The position numbers and the translations under genes were made by a program. Below, in pieces: positions 1 to 10,600 of a DNA stretch of 64,000 nt. This DNA comes from a virus. How positions within the stretch are numbered: the stretch's first letter is position 1; each line of letters opens with the position of its first letter. Under the pieces are notes generated by a model. That model saw only the letters and a program-made list of their open reading frames with translations. It had not been told where the DNA came from and made no database searches. The stretch spans positions 62,001-126,000 of IMG/VR virus record IMGVR_UViG_3300049489_000707; one strand, written 5' to 3'.

Positions 1-1069
1 GAGTCTGTAGTACCGCCTTTTTCGCGGTAACAGCGGAGTTTGCGGTGCGGTCGAGGTCGACGTAAATGCACTCGCCGTCTGCGAGGTCGGTCAGGCCCGC
101 GCTGTCTCCTGTCTGGTCTACGACAGTGTTGTAGTAGCACGAAGTCGTGTTCGAATTGTCAAAGACAAGCTTCAAGCTTTGCCAGTGGAGATTCGCACCA
201 CCAACCCACTCGAAGTTGTCTCCCGTGGAAGCGAACACAGGGCTGGGAACGCGAACCATGCGCACGTTGCGGTCTGCCGTGGTGCTGTACCAGTTCTCGC
301 CGCCACCAATCTCCCAGATGCGGGTCATGACAGCGTCCATCCAGTCCTTCTGACTCTGGATCGACTTGTCACCACCAACGAACACACCCGAGCCGGTCAC
401 CGACTCGACGCGGCCCTGAGACCAGTTGAAGGTGCTGAAGCGGTTCGGGAAGTCTCCACCGGAGCCGAGGCGCCAGAGGATGTTTCGCGCATCCTGCACA
501 TCGCCAGCTGCCGAGCCCACGTTGTTGCTGGAGTCGGTTTTGATCTTCGCGATAGGCACCAGGTTGGGACTGGAGCTGAATGGGGTAGTGCTGATGACGA
601 TGCGGTAGTCGAGGGTCCGACCCAACGGAACGTTCTTGGCGTTCTCCAGGAGGGTGTTGGGGTCCAGGAACTGAACCAGGTCTGCCGTGGTGCTGTCTGC
701 GCTGCGGGTGAGGTCGAGACCGATGTAGTTGACCTGGCCAGCGGTGAAGCTGCCACTGACCCGAGCGTTGGTTGCCGAGTTCAGAGTTTCGACGTCGCGA
801 TCCGCTGACACCCAAAGGAACGTGCCAGCCTCGCTGGCATTCATGTTGTAGAGGATGCCGTCCGCAGTGCTCAGCTGAACGCTGTTGGCAGCGGTACCAG
901 CGTCGAAGTTGGCGAGACCGAAGCCCCGGATGACAACGGCCTTCTCGCCGGCCTGGACGCGACCAGCGACAACGTCGAAGTCGGCTGCGATGCTGGATTC
1001 GATCGACCGGATGTGAGGTACGTCCAGCCGCATCTGGCCCAAAATGTTCAGTTGTCGAAGGACGCTCAT
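1..1069 (-). CDS. Tail-associated protein of unknown function, 3' end beyond window
   Basis: An open frame starts at ATG 1069 (MSVLRQLNILGQM) and runs for 356 codons to the left edge without a stop, so the gene is partial. It is the last gene seen in the minus-strand tail module. A YAATCTT element lies 53 bases upstream. The visible protein is soluble, rich in beta-prone residues and Asn/Ser/Thr, with no membrane segment. I recognise no family. Position next to a tail-tube-like gene suggests a virion tail component. That role is inferred from context only. Confidence 0.7.
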   Translation of the reverse strand, partial: MSVLRQLNILGQMRLDVPHIRSIESSIAADFDVVAGRVQAGEKAVVIRGFGLANFDAGTAANSVQLSTADGILYNMNASEAGTFLWVSADRDVETLNSATNARVSGSFTAGQVNYIGLDLTRSADSTTADLVQFLDPNTLLENAKNVPLGRTLDYRIVISTTPFSSSPNLVPIAKIKTDSSNNVGSAAGDVQDARNILWRLGSGGDFPNRFSTFNWSQGRVESVTGSGVFVGGDKSIQSQKDWMDAVMTRIWEIGGGENWYSTTADRNVRMVRVPSPVFASTGDNFEWVGGANLHWQSLKLVFDNSNTTSCYYNTVVDQTGDSAGLTDLADGECIYVDLDRTANSAVTAKKAVLQT

Positions 1070-1122
1070 TCTAAATTCTCCGGGGATTTAGGTCGGTTTG
1101 ACTTCGACCCGGACCCGAGTGT

Positions 1123-1129
1123 AAGATTG
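1123..1129 (-). promoter_or_regulatory. Late YAATCTT element
   Basis: CAATCTT on the minus strand lies 53 bases before ATG 1069, just after the stop of the upstream tube-like gene. It matches the element found before most minus-strand structural genes. Confidence 0.5.
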
Positions 1130-1134
1130 CTACG

Positions 1135-1581
1135 TTACCCTGCGAAGTTGATGCCCAGGGGTTTGACGTCGTTGCTCCACGTAAGTGCTTCAAACTCGAT
1201 GCTTCCAGTGATGATACCACGTGCGGGGATGCTCCAGGTTTGCCCGGTGACGCTGCAGAAGTCCGCCTGGAAGATGACCGAATCCTGTGCTCCTCGGTCC
1301 ACCAGCATCACGCTGAAGTACTTTTCCTTGTCCACGTCCTCAAAGCTGGCGGTCATGCCAGCCCCCTCGGCTCCGCCATCGCCCACCGTCTTGTAAATCT
1401 TCATGGAGGCAGTGATTTTCCCTTGGGTGGGGGCCAGTTCGTACGGGTGCATCGAGTCGATACCAAACAGGGCTCGACGTGGGGTCAGAGAACGAAAACT
1501 GAAGTCCGAGATTCGCCCAAAAGGCTTGCCGTTGATGTAGACGATGACGGCCGCACTGGAGATTACTCTTGCGCGTGACAT
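1135..1581 (-). CDS. Tail-tube-like protein (second tube paralogue)
   Basis: 148 residues. The start is ATG 1581, directly after the stop of the Kelch/LamG gene. Near the N terminus it has the pattern NGKPFG followed by an F-x-F strand, then alternating beta strands, a central ITAS segment and a C-terminal strand ending SIEFEAL. The 154-residue tube candidate at 57,554-58,018 shows the same order (AGKPVG, INITAS, then VQITFIGL) at nearly the same length. This points to the tail-tube/Hcp fold shared by myovirus tube and tube-initiator proteins. Because it sits at the distal end of the baseplate/fibre genes and 56 kb from the sheath/tube pair, it may be a tube initiator, a hub-proximal ring or a second tube subunit. 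The homology is by eye and weak. Confidence 0.55.
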   Translation of the reverse strand: MSRARVISSAAVIVYINGKPFGRISDFSFRSLTPRRALFGIDSMHPYELAPTQGKITASMKIYKTVGDGGAEGAGMTASFEDVDKEKYFSVMLVDRGAQDSVIFQADFCSVTGQTWSIPARGIITGSIEFEALTWSNDVKPLGINFAG

Positions 1582-4500
1582 TTACTCCTCCCTAACCTCT
1601 TGAAGTTCCTGGGTAATGTCGTCGCCTGCGAAGATCTGCACCTTGTCGCTGAGCTTCTGGGCCCCCTGACTGGGGTAGCCCTCGCCACCGAGACCCCGGT
1701 CGCCCGGGTAGACGATGGTGATGTCGGGGGTGATTCCTGCCGCCAGAGCCTCTTCGGCGGCTGCTGCTGCAGCAATCCGACCCGCACTGGACGCGGTGAC
1801 GTAGGCGCTGCCTGCGACGCCCACAGGGGCAAATGGGGCCTTTTGCGTGAGGAGGGTGACCCTGGCACCAACCACCTGGTCTGCAGTGAAGCGGTAGCTG
1901 TAGTCCAAGGTAAGCTTCACGGTGGTGGGACTGGCCTTGTATCGGCCCAGGTACTTGACCGGCTTCGATTGCGCGTCTGTGCCAAAGCTGAACACGATGT
2001 AGCCGGTCTCGTCCGGGAAGGCGCTTCCGATGCCAGCGGTGTCGTCCAGCTCCACCTCTTCGTAGTTCTGATTGGCGTACAGAGGGGCCACAGCCACGGT
2101 AGACTCGGTGGCGGTGATGGCAAGCCCCTTCTGGGGGTCGAACGTGAAGGGACCCGGGTCATTGACCGTTTGGGCAACTGCAGTGATTCGAGAGAACCCA
2201 GCGTCAGGGCTCCAGCTTTCGGAGACGCTACCTACAACCGCAATGCTACCCTGGTCGCTGGCCGCTTCGGGGTAGCTGATGGTAGTGGTCGTAACGGCGC
2301 TGACGGTCTTCAGGCCTCCACCGAACGCCCCAGTCCGGGAGTTCACGTAGACGACGTCTCCCACAGAGATGTCGTGCGCAGTGTAGCCAGTCGGGAACGT
2401 AAGAGTCAAAGTGGTGATGCTCCCGGTGCGGGAGCCGAGGGAGATTCTCCAGGTGCCCCCAGTACGGCCCTGATTCCAGGTCCCATCTTCGCCCACGAAG
2501 CGGGGGCCGTAGCTGGAGCTGTAGCCGATCGCCTCTGGAGTCTTCTTGGTCTCAATCTGGAACGTGGTCGAGCTGGGGGTAGCCGTGATGGTGTGCTGGG
2601 CGTTGAACCCAGGCCCGGTGACGATGGAACTGCCCCCGATGTAGGTTAGAGCCTTGGTGTTGGTGGCCCCAGTCTGGTCGAATCCGCCGTAGAGAACCAC
2701 GTCCCGCTCGTCGGGGTTCAAGGCCGACACGATAGCCCCGGCTGCGGTGCGATACTTCACGGGCTCGGTGCGCCACGAGGCGGTGGGCACGTCGAAGAGT
2801 TCTGGATGGCCCGGGTCGTCGACATCGAGGGGGTTCTGGTTAAAGCTGGAGCCGCCCACGACAATCACCTTGCCTGTAGTCGGCAAGTAGTACATAGCGT
2901 GACCGTGACGTCGCACGCCAGCTGCCCGCACGGGGAACCAGCGCTTCACGGACGGGTCGTACAGCTCCGCCTGATTGAGGCTGTTATTGGGCCAGAGCCC
3001 CACGGTTGCATGGTTGGTGAGGGGAGGCACCTGAGTGGTGTCATACCCCAGACCGCCGTGGACCAGGACGTAGTCGCCGGGGAGCACGACCGCTCGGTGA
3101 AAGGCACGGCCGATGGACATTCTGCCAACCGGAGTCCAGGTGCTGCCATTGTAGACTTCGCACGTGTCGGTGACTGCGCCGATTGCTTGGTCGACACTTG
3201 CGGTAGAACGCTGATGGCCCCAACCACGAAGGAAGCTGTCACGGATTTCGTCGGCATCTCGGGCCTTGAAGCTGACTCGAATGTCGTCGAGGAATCCTTC
3301 ACAGCCAGAGCTGGTGATTTCTGGGTTGTGGGCGACGTACCAGGCGTTTCCGCTGGTGGGGCCCCCGCTGGCGTTGGCCAGGTTGGTCCACTGTTGAATC
3401 TGGGCGCCATTGACGAACAAGGTGACGTCCATGGTCTTGCCGGCGGTGCCGGAAATCCATCGGAAGGCCAGGTCTGCTGCCGTCTCAGCGTAGGTGATGG
3501 TCGTCGAGGTGGTACCGGTCACCGTCTTAGGCCCGCTGCTGAAGTTCGAGTCATCGCTTGCCACGTACACGACGTCGCTGACGCTGTAGCTATGGGCCGT
3601 GGTGAACCGCAGAGTGGTGACGTTCGAAATGCGACTCGCGCTGAGGATTGTCTTGGGCGAGTTGAAGCTTTTCCGGAGAGCGATGTGGTTGAAGAAGTCC
3701 ACACGCCAGATGGGGTGGGTCGTAATGGGGTCCGTCTGTTGGCTGTTGACGACGGAGGTAGCGGGCCACGTGAAGGTGGAACCCTGGGTAACAGCCGACC
3801 CAACCCCGTTCTCCCAGCGCCAGAAGATGCGACCTGCGTCACTCATGCCGACGTTCAGAAGGATGTTGTCTGCAGCCACGCCGGTCGCCCCACCGTAGGT
3901 CACGAACTCGCGAGGGTCCGTGGTGCTGTGCTTGTGCCAGAACTCTACGGTCCACTCGCCCAGGAGCCGATTCTGAGCCGTGGCACTCCCAGTGCCTGTC
4001 AGTTTGGTGGTCGCCGCACTAAAATCCAAGGCTCGATTGACTTTCCCGTTCTCGGTCACGAGGGGGGCTGTGGGCGAGCTGTAGGTGAGAGGGAAGGTGC
4101 TGGTAGCGTCAGCTGCAGTAGGCCCAGCCGCTTCGTCCAGCCGCCAGAGGGCGAGGGTTTTGGCGTCCAGAAGATGGCCTTCGCCCATCTTCCTGCCGCC
4201 GATCGCCATGAGGTCTCCATTGCTCAGCTTGACCACCTGGAAGTCGGTGCGGGGGACGTTCATGGTGGCTCCAGCGCTCCAGCTGGTGCCATCGTAGATT
4301 TCCGTGGTAGCCAGAGCGGTCCCCTCGCTCTTTGCTCCGCCGATGACCATCACGTAGCCCGAAGGCAAGGTCACCTGCTGGTGGCCACAGCGAGGTGAGG
4401 CCATGGTCGGCAGGTTCAGCCACACGCCATCCAGCTGGTACTGCTCTGCGGTGTTGAGCACCGAGAAGGGGACCTGAACCATGCCACCGGTGGTAATCGC

Positions 4501-6489
4501 ACCAGTCAAGAAGGCGCTGGCAGCTGCATGCTCACGAACGAAGTTCATGTCCGAAGTGGCAACCCACGTGTGGGTGCTCTGAGTAGCTCCATCCGCTTCG
4601 GTGGCATCGGTGATGGTTGCGGTCGAGCCAAAGACGTACCGGGCTGCCGTCTGAATCGAGGCCCCCGCACCACTCGACTGGAAACCGTTCGTGCTGATGA
4701 TGGTCCCAGCTGCTCGGGTGCTGCCTCCACAGAAAAGGACCTGGCCGTTGGTCAGAATTGCGACAGCGGCGTCTTCGCCGATTGCCACAGGTGGGGTCTG
4801 GCTCTCCGCCACGATACTGAGGGGGCTGGCTGCGTAGCTGAAGGAAGAGGGGAAGCTGGCTCCATTGCTTGGAGTGATGAACGGGATGCCGGGGGACAGA
4901 GCCACGTCGTCCAGTTGAATTTGATTGCCGGTGGTGAGGCCGTGAGGTGTGGCGGTAGTGATGGTGACAACGCCGGCTGCGTTGCGGACCAGCCGCACGA
5001 TGTCGAGAGTGGAGTTCACCCGGCCGTAGGTAGCTTGGCCAGGTCCACGGCTGACCACCTGCGTGGTGGCTGGAATGCTGATGTCAACCTGCCCGTTTCG
5101 CGTTTGGGCAACCACGACAGTTCGCCCATTGCTGGCCGCGATGCTGTTTCGGATAGGGCGGTAGAATGTGTAGCCGCTGTTGCTGGCCTGGATGGCGCTG
5201 CCGGTGAAAGAGATGGCCTCGATGTCGAAGGTCTGGGTGACGTTGGTGGCGGTGTTCCAGATGGTAGACACAGCCTTGATGGCGAAAGAGCCGGTGATGC
5301 CGGTGCCGGCGTCAGAGCCCATGACCACGTAGTCCCCCTCTTGCACACCACTGATGTCAATCAGGGGGCTGGTGAAGGTCAGGCTTGCGCGGGTAGTGTT
5401 GGCGTCTGGATGAGTGTACGTCCACGAGTACCCACTGACTGTGCCGCTGTAGGTGCTGAGCAGAGTAGGGAAACGGAAGACATTCTGAGCGGTTCCACCG
5501 GTGACACGGACAAACGAGCCGAGACCCAGGGAGCCGCTGTAGATGCGGACGCGGTTCTTGCCGGTGAGGGGAGACAGGAAGACAGAGGCAAACCCCTTGC
5601 TCCCCGCATCCTTCATGACCTTGGTAAGCGCGAACGCGACCTCAACCGCTTTGGCGGATGTCGGAGCGCCAAACTCAGTCGCAACGAAAGTGTGAGTGAA
5701 GTCCTCTTTCTCATCGAGAGTCCAGCTCAGGTTGAGAACGTTGCCGCTGAGATTGTACTTCTCGTCAAGCTCGCATTCGACAAAGGCCCGAAGGCTGTCT
5801 TGACCGTAGTAGACTTCCAGGATTTCCCTGATGGCCTCGTGGACTACCTTGTTGGCGTTGGTCTTGACTGCCAGTTTTCGGAATAGCTCGTCGTCGATTC
5901 CGACGTTGGGTGGCTTGAGGAGTCCGTTGTCGCCTGCCTTGCGCTCCAGGTAGGAGCCCGAAGCGGTGGTGATGAACAGCTGGTCAAAGGCCGCCCTCGC
6001 GTTGTCCCAGTTGATGTCATCGCCCACGCTGAGAGCTTTGATCAATGCATCCCAGTTCGGCCCTTTGAGAGCCGGGCTGAGGTGCTTGCGGATGATGGTC
6101 TCGGGGTCGTCATTCTCTGCTCCGCCGCTGAGCGAAGTCAGAGATGCAGAGCTGGTTACCTGGAACTGAGCTGCCGTCGGCGCCGTGAGCGGGTTGCTTG
6201 CGGGAGTTTGGACGTTGGCGACTTGAACAACCCAGGTCCCAACAACCAACGCTGAGACGAAGACGATGTCGAAGCTGAGGGGGTCCCCGCTGACCGGCTG
6301 GATGCTTGCGATGACGTACGGCCCTGGGCCGCTAAGGGTGTAGTTGACGGGATTCAGTGCGTCATTCACGCCGAGGTTGCTGACGGCCTTCGGCGTCGTG
6401 CTGTACTTGACGCGCACGCTTCCAGCCGCGACCTGGGTCGCGCTGGCAACATAGAAGCCGGAGCCAATGAATGAGACTGAGCTGGGCAT
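1582..6489 (-). CDS. Giant tail/adhesin protein with Ig-like, Kelch and LamG-like domains
   Basis: 1,635 residues. The start ATG 6489 overlaps the upstream stop (TAATG), implying translational coupling. The first ~115 residues look like an Ig-like virion module. Residues ~120-300 form a more charged domain (SGGAENDDPETIIRKHL). Beta-rich linkers follow. Kelch-type blades then appear: GQVLFCGGS, GYVMVIGGAK with EIYDGTSW, and GDLMAIGGRK. A concanavalin/LamG-like insert follows (LWRLDEAAG, then WTVEFWHKH), and further blades come after it (DYVLVHGGL, KVIVVGGSS, DVVLYGGF). The C terminus carries more beta-sandwich linkers. A Kelch propeller and a LamG fold both suit glycan or protein binding, so a host-recognition role is likely but inferred. 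I see no enzymatic motif. Confidence 0.75.
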   Translation of the reverse strand: MPSSVSFIGSGFYVASATQVAAGSVRVKYSTTPKAVSNLGVNDALNPVNYTLSGPGPYVIASIQPVSGDPLSFDIVFVSALVVGTWVVQVANVQTPASNPLTAPTAAQFQVTSSASLTSLSGGAENDDPETIIRKHLSPALKGPNWDALIKALSVGDDINWDNARAAFDQLFITTASGSYLERKAGDNGLLKPPNVGIDDELFRKLAVKTNANKVVHEAIREILEVYYGQDSLRAFVECELDEKYNLSGNVLNLSWTLDEKEDFTHTFVATEFGAPTSAKAVEVAFALTKVMKDAGSKGFASVFLSPLTGKNRVRIYSGSLGLGSFVRVTGGTAQNVFRFPTLLSTYSGTVSGYSWTYTHPDANTTRASLTFTSPLIDISGVQEGDYVVMGSDAGTGITGSFAIKAVSTIWNTATNVTQTFDIEAISFTGSAIQASNSGYTFYRPIRNSIAASNGRTVVVAQTRNGQVDISIPATTQVVSRGPGQATYGRVNSTLDIVRLVRNAAGVVTITTATPHGLTTGNQIQLDDVALSPGIPFITPSNGASFPSSFSYAASPLSIVAESQTPPVAIGEDAAVAILTNGQVLFCGGSTRAAGTIISTNGFQSSGAGASIQTAARYVFGSTATITDATEADGATQSTHTWVATSDMNFVREHAAASAFLTGAITTGGMVQVPFSVLNTAEQYQLDGVWLNLPTMASPRCGHQQVTLPSGYVMVIGGAKSEGTALATTEIYDGTSWSAGATMNVPRTDFQVVKLSNGDLMAIGGRKMGEGHLLDAKTLALWRLDEAAGPTAADATSTFPLTYSSPTAPLVTENGKVNRALDFSAATTKLTGTGSATAQNRLLGEWTVEFWHKHSTTDPREFVTYGGATGVAADNILLNVGMSDAGRIFWRWENGVGSAVTQGSTFTWPATSVVNSQQTDPITTHPIWRVDFFNHIALRKSFNSPKTILSASRISNVTTLRFTTAHSYSVSDVVYVASDDSNFSSGPKTVTGTTSTTITYAETAADLAFRWISGTAGKTMDVTLFVNGAQIQQWTNLANASGGPTSGNAWYVAHNPEITSSGCEGFLDDIRVSFKARDADEIRDSFLRGWGHQRSTASVDQAIGAVTDTCEVYNGSTWTPVGRMSIGRAFHRAVVLPGDYVLVHGGLGYDTTQVPPLTNHATVGLWPNNSLNQAELYDPSVKRWFPVRAAGVRRHGHAMYYLPTTGKVIVVGGSSFNQNPLDVDDPGHPELFDVPTASWRTEPVKYRTAAGAIVSALNPDERDVVLYGGFDQTGATNTKALTYIGGSSIVTGPGFNAQHTITATPSSTTFQIETKKTPEAIGYSSSYGPRFVGEDGTWNQGRTGGTWRISLGSRTGSITTLTLTFPTGYTAHDISVGDVVYVNSRTGAFGGGLKTVSAVTTTTISYPEAASDQGSIAVVGSVSESWSPDAGFSRITAVAQTVNDPGPFTFDPQKGLAITATESTVAVAPLYANQNYEEVELDDTAGIGSAFPDETGYIVFSFGTDAQSKPVKYLGRYKASPTTVKLTLDYSYRFTADQVVGARVTLLTQKAPFAPVGVAGSAYVTASSAGRIAAAAAAEEALAAGITPDITIVYPGDRGLGGEGYPSQGAQKLSDKVQIFAGDDITQELQEVREE

Positions 6490-7154
6490 TAGATGAGATT
6501 CCCTTGCAGGTCGTGAACGTTACTGACGGTCACCAAGTACGACTGGCCGACTACCTGGAGGCTGGTGCGCAGGTCGAAGATCGTCGCATTCTCTTGGGTG
6601 ACCTCAAAGACGGTGAGGCCCGCACCACCCGTGATGACGTAGTTGGCCGGAATCAGGGCCTCCGCAGCCACCACCGGCTCTGAGAAGATTACCTTTACGT
6701 GATACCCGTCGTTTGCGCCTGCGACAACCAAGTACGGGTCGATGCCGACGCCAGTGAAGGCAGACGTGAACGGTCCCGGGTAGGGGTTGTTGGACATGTC
6801 CTTGATGCCGACCACAGGAAAGTTCAAGATGTACAAGACTCCTTCACGCGCCTCTGTGTAGTATAGCTTGATTCTTGGACCAACCACGACTACACTGGTC
6901 ACGACCGGAATTGGAGCACCGCTGACGCCCGTTGTGATGGTCCACTGGGCCGGAACAGCGGCTGGCCCAATGGCCTGGACGTTGGTACTGAAAATCAGCT
7001 CGATGCGGTCCCCATAGACCTCGGTGAGGAGCAACGTGAAGGTGTTACACGCCCCCGAGGGCGCACCGGGGTCTCCGTAGCCTTGAGTGCTGACGAGGCC
7101 GGAGCTGCTGGCGTCTCCTTGACTACCAAAACCTTTAGTGATCGGAAACGGCAT
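6489..7154 (-). CDS. Ig-like (SbsA-type) repeat tail protein
   Basis: 221 residues from ATG 7154, which follows the previous stop by one base (TAACATG). A longer frame opens upstream, but that start would sit inside the preceding gene. Two similar modules follow one another: FTLLLTEVYGDRIELIFS...PAQWTITTG and YLVVAGANDGYHVKVIFSEPV...PANYVITGG. This is the pattern of bacterial Ig-like (SbsA-Ig/BIG_5) domains, with the phrase 'I/V-F-S-x-P-V' and a Tyr-x-Val/Ile-Thr strand. It probably acts as a fibre spacer or adaptor next to the Kelch/LamG protein, whose N terminus has a comparable Ig-like module. Confidence 0.6.
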   Translation of the reverse strand: MPFPITKGFGSQGDASSSGLVSTQGYGDPGAPSGACNTFTLLLTEVYGDRIELIFSTNVQAIGPAAVPAQWTITTGVSGAPIPVVTSVVVVGPRIKLYYTEAREGVLYILNFPVVGIKDMSNNPYPGPFTSAFTGVGIDPYLVVAGANDGYHVKVIFSEPVVAAEALIPANYVITGGAGLTVFEVTQENATIFDLRTSLQVVGQSYLVTVSNVHDLQGNLI

Positions 7155-7155
7155 G

Positions 7156-7611
7156 TTACACCGGATCCCTGCGGAACGGGTTGATGCTCGTGGGCACCCC
7201 AGCCGCATCAAAGAGGTCGAACTTCTTCAGGATTGTGACGCCGTCAGTACGGTAGGTGACCATACGGTTAATGTCCGGGCCGCTGGTGTGGATCTGCCAC
7301 TTGCCAAAGTCCATGTCGTACATGTCCTTGAGCAGGTCTGGCGCGAAGTCTTCGGGGCGCACGAAACGGGCCAACCGGCGCGGGCTGGCTGCAGCCGTAC
7401 CGTCGACAATGTAGACGATGCCACGGTCGGGGTTGGTCGTGAGGTCGGGGGTGAACTTGTACGCTCCCCCACCGATTTCGGTGATGGCAGGCTGCGCGAG
7501 GTTGGCGCCCAGGTCGTCCTTGTAGGTGTCGAACACAGGAGTCACCCCGGTCAAAGGGGCCTGGGTGGTGGCATCGTAGAGGAAGAAGACTTCAATTTTT
7601 GGACTGGACAT
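7156..7611 (-). CDS. Tail protein with BppU-like C-terminal module
   Basis: 151 residues, ATG 7611. The last ~50 residues (GKWQIHTSGPDINRMVTY then KKFDLFD and INPFRRDPV) match the C terminus of the 210-residue protein at 11,672-12,304 (GRWKIHITGGDANRLVLY, LKFDLKD, INPFERVPF). The N-terminal half (VFFLYDATTQAPLTGV) looks like a short beta-sandwich that receives a polymer or fibre component, as in BppU/upper-baseplate proteins of Gram-positive phages. The two proteins flank the long fibre gene, so both may be fibre attachment or capping proteins. The family name is a resemblance, not a demonstrated match. Confidence 0.55.
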   Translation of the reverse strand: MSSPKIEVFFLYDATTQAPLTGVTPVFDTYKDDLGANLAQPAITEIGGGAYKFTPDLTTNPDRGIVYIVDGTAAASPRRLARFVRPEDFAPDLLKDMYDMDFGKWQIHTSGPDINRMVTYRTDGVTILKKFDLFDAAGVPTSINPFRRDPV

Positions 7612-7623
7612 TAGGTGCTCCCA

Positions 7624-10600
7624 TTACGGGGCTCGATGATTGACAACGAGATTGAGGTAGTCGTCAGCATTCCAGTTGAATTCCCCTGAACCCGACGTCC
7701 GAGCCCACTGAATTTCCAGGGTTTTATTGCCGGTACTCGCAGCGCCGGTGAACTTTATGGTGTGCCCAAAAAAGAAGTGCTGACTTGTCGGATTGATGAA
7801 AATCTTCCGTGTCTCAATAAGGTTACCGTCGTAGTAAAGCCTGAGACTTCCACCGCTCGCAGCAGATCCACTGAGGTATGTGAGCAGTTCGATGCCGACC
7901 ACCATAATGGCGTTTGCCACCAGTTGATTGAAGGTCACCGAGTACAAGACGGTGTAAGTGCTACCGGTCGTTACTAGGTCGGAGGAGTAGACCTTTGAGA
8001 AAACCTGAGTTTCCTCGTCGCTATCACCGCCGCCACCAGAGCTGATATTGGCCCAGGTGGCACCGTCACTGAATTTGACGGTGTTGGTGGTGTCATCGTA
8101 GACAATGTAACCCTCGTTGCCAGCCCCAGCTGCAGGCAAGCTACCAGTGGCGATCTTCGCAAGGCCCAGGATTTCCGAGTTGACGATGGAGTTCGTGAAG
8201 GTCTTGATACCGGCGAAGCTTTGAGCGGCCGTCGTTACGACACCGCCAAAGCTGGCTGAAGCTGGCTGAAGGGTGAGAGCCTGTACGCTGAGGCTGGCCC
8301 CGTTGGCGTTTGGCGTTGCGCCGATCGCCGTCAAGGTAACGTCCGTGCCTGAGACCGTGCTCCACGTGGGAACCACACCCGCGCCCGCCGAGGTAAGGAC
8401 CTGACCGGAAGTACCCGCCGTACCGCCCGGCATCAACGCACCAGAGAACCTGACGTTGCCGGTTACCTCAAGGGCCTCGCTGGGGCTTGTCGTAACGATG
8501 CCGACTCTGTTGTTGGTGGCATCGACGACCAAGGTATTGGTGTCAATCGTCACATCACCGCTCGCCTTGATCCTCATACGCTCGGTGGGGATGGTAGTGC
8601 CCGTGGTAACATCGCGGGTTGCAAAGTAGAGGTCGCCCTTGCTGGATCCTGCCGTGTCCGTGGTGATGAAGCCGATTTCACCAGGCGCATAGGTGGTGCC
8701 AGGCGTTGCCGTGTACCCGAAAGCAATTGGATAGACGGCACCCGAGGTGTTGTGTGTGTTACCACCCAGCCAAATGTGCGGGTTGCCGAAGGCAGTGCTC
8801 AGGTCCTTGTCAATGAGCAGGGCCGGGTTGATACTAGCCGCCTTGGAAATTGTGAGCAGGTTGTTGGAGGCGTCCCAGAGGAGGTTCGAGTCATCGCCGA
8901 TAGTTGAGGTGCCGGTCCAGTAGGTAAGCCTGCCTGAAGTCCCGGTGCCCGTGATGACGGAAGGAGTGACCCAGGTCGGAGCTACACCAGCACCTGCGGA
9001 CTGCAGGTACTGACCCGACGTTCCCGCCGAGTTATTCGGCATCAACGCACCAGAGAAACGCACGTTACCAGCGACCTGGAGGGCCTCACTGGGAGCCGCG
9101 TTCCCGATGCCCAGGCGATTGTTAGTGTCGTCCCAGAACAGGTTGGAGGCGTCTTGACCGATGACTGAGCTGGCCGTCCAGAAGGCCACAGAGCCCGACG
9201 TTCCGGTGCCGGTGACGGTGCCGGTGGTCGGAGTCGTCCAAGTGGGGACAACGCCAGCACCAGCCGAGGTCAGCACCTGGCCTGAGGTGCCGGCAAGGTT
9301 ATTCGGCATCAATGCGCCAGAGAACCTGACATTGCCTGTGACATGTAGAGCTTCACTGGGGGCTGCATTGTCGATGCCCAGGCGATTGTTAGTGTCGTCC
9401 CAGAACAGGTTAGCGTTGTTTTGGGCCAGGATAGGGCCCGTGCCAACAAACAGGATGGAGCCAACCGCACCTGAGGTGACCGAGCTGCCGATCGCCATGG
9501 TGGCCGCACCAGCGTCGACCCAGGTAGGAGTTACGCCAGCGCCATTTGAGCGAAGAACCTGTCCGGTGGTGCCAGCCAGACCACCAGGCTTCAAGGCCCC
9601 GGTGAAGGCCACATCGCCGCCGGCCACGTCAAGGGCGTTGCCGGATGCTGGGGTGGTGCCGATGCCGACTCGGTTGCCGGCGGCATCCACAACCAGAGTG
9701 TTCGTGTCGACGGTGAGACCGCCTGAGAATTGAGCGCTACCTACAACGTCCAACTCCACCGTAGGGGTGATGTTGTTGACGCCCAATTTTCCGTCGGTCG
9801 TGAGGGTGAGAATCCTCGCCTCAGAGGTACCGTTGTGGTACTGGAGTTCAAACCGGTTGTTATTCGAAGAGGTGTTGTGGTCCCAGGTCCAGGTCCGGTT
9901 GTTGGTGGTGTCATGGATGGACAGGCCCTTGCGGATGGTACCTGCGCCTCGAATCAACGTGGACCTGGTGCCGGTGCTGCCCAGCTCTATCGTCAGGGGG
10001 CTGGTAAAGCCAGCGATGCTGCCGACAGAAGGGGTGCCAGTCATAATGCCGACGAGATTGTTGGCAGAATTCAAAAAGAAGACATTATCGGCGGTGTCGA
10101 ATGTTACGTTGCCGGAGGCTCCAAAGTAGTGGTGCTGGGAGCCGGCGTTCCGAAGATACAATCCGCTGCCAGCGTAGTCGATTTGAAACTCGTTGACGCC
10201 GCTGCCAGTGACGGCACCGTTCGAATAGCCGATGTGTCCCATGGACGTGCCGGCGGAATTGAAGAACTCGACCGCCGAAAAGCCGGCCGTGCTGTTGTTG
10301 CGGAGCTTGAGGACCTTGCCATTGGCTGCGATGGTGGCGTTCATGTCCACCAGGTGGGTGGCGCTGGGGGTGGCGGTACCGAAGCCGACCCGATTGTTCG
10401 CTGAGTCGACGACCAACAGATTGTCCGCTTGGTCAAACTTAATGGTGCCGTTGCTCAAGAAGCGGTGGAACTCGACACCTGCGTGAGCGATGACAGTGTC
10501 TGTGACGCCGTCAGTGTGCCAGAAGTTGAGGCTGGTGCCAGGAGCAGCAAAACTTGGGTTGCCGTAGCCGATCCGGAGGCGTTCAACGCCACCGTTGCTC

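Noticed and set aside
2806-5886. Long plus-strand open frames (530 and 452 codons) across the Kelch/LamG gene
   Set aside because: They lie antisense to a clear 1,635-residue tail gene, encode Gly/Val/Arg-rich sequence with no domain, and arise from high GC codon bias.
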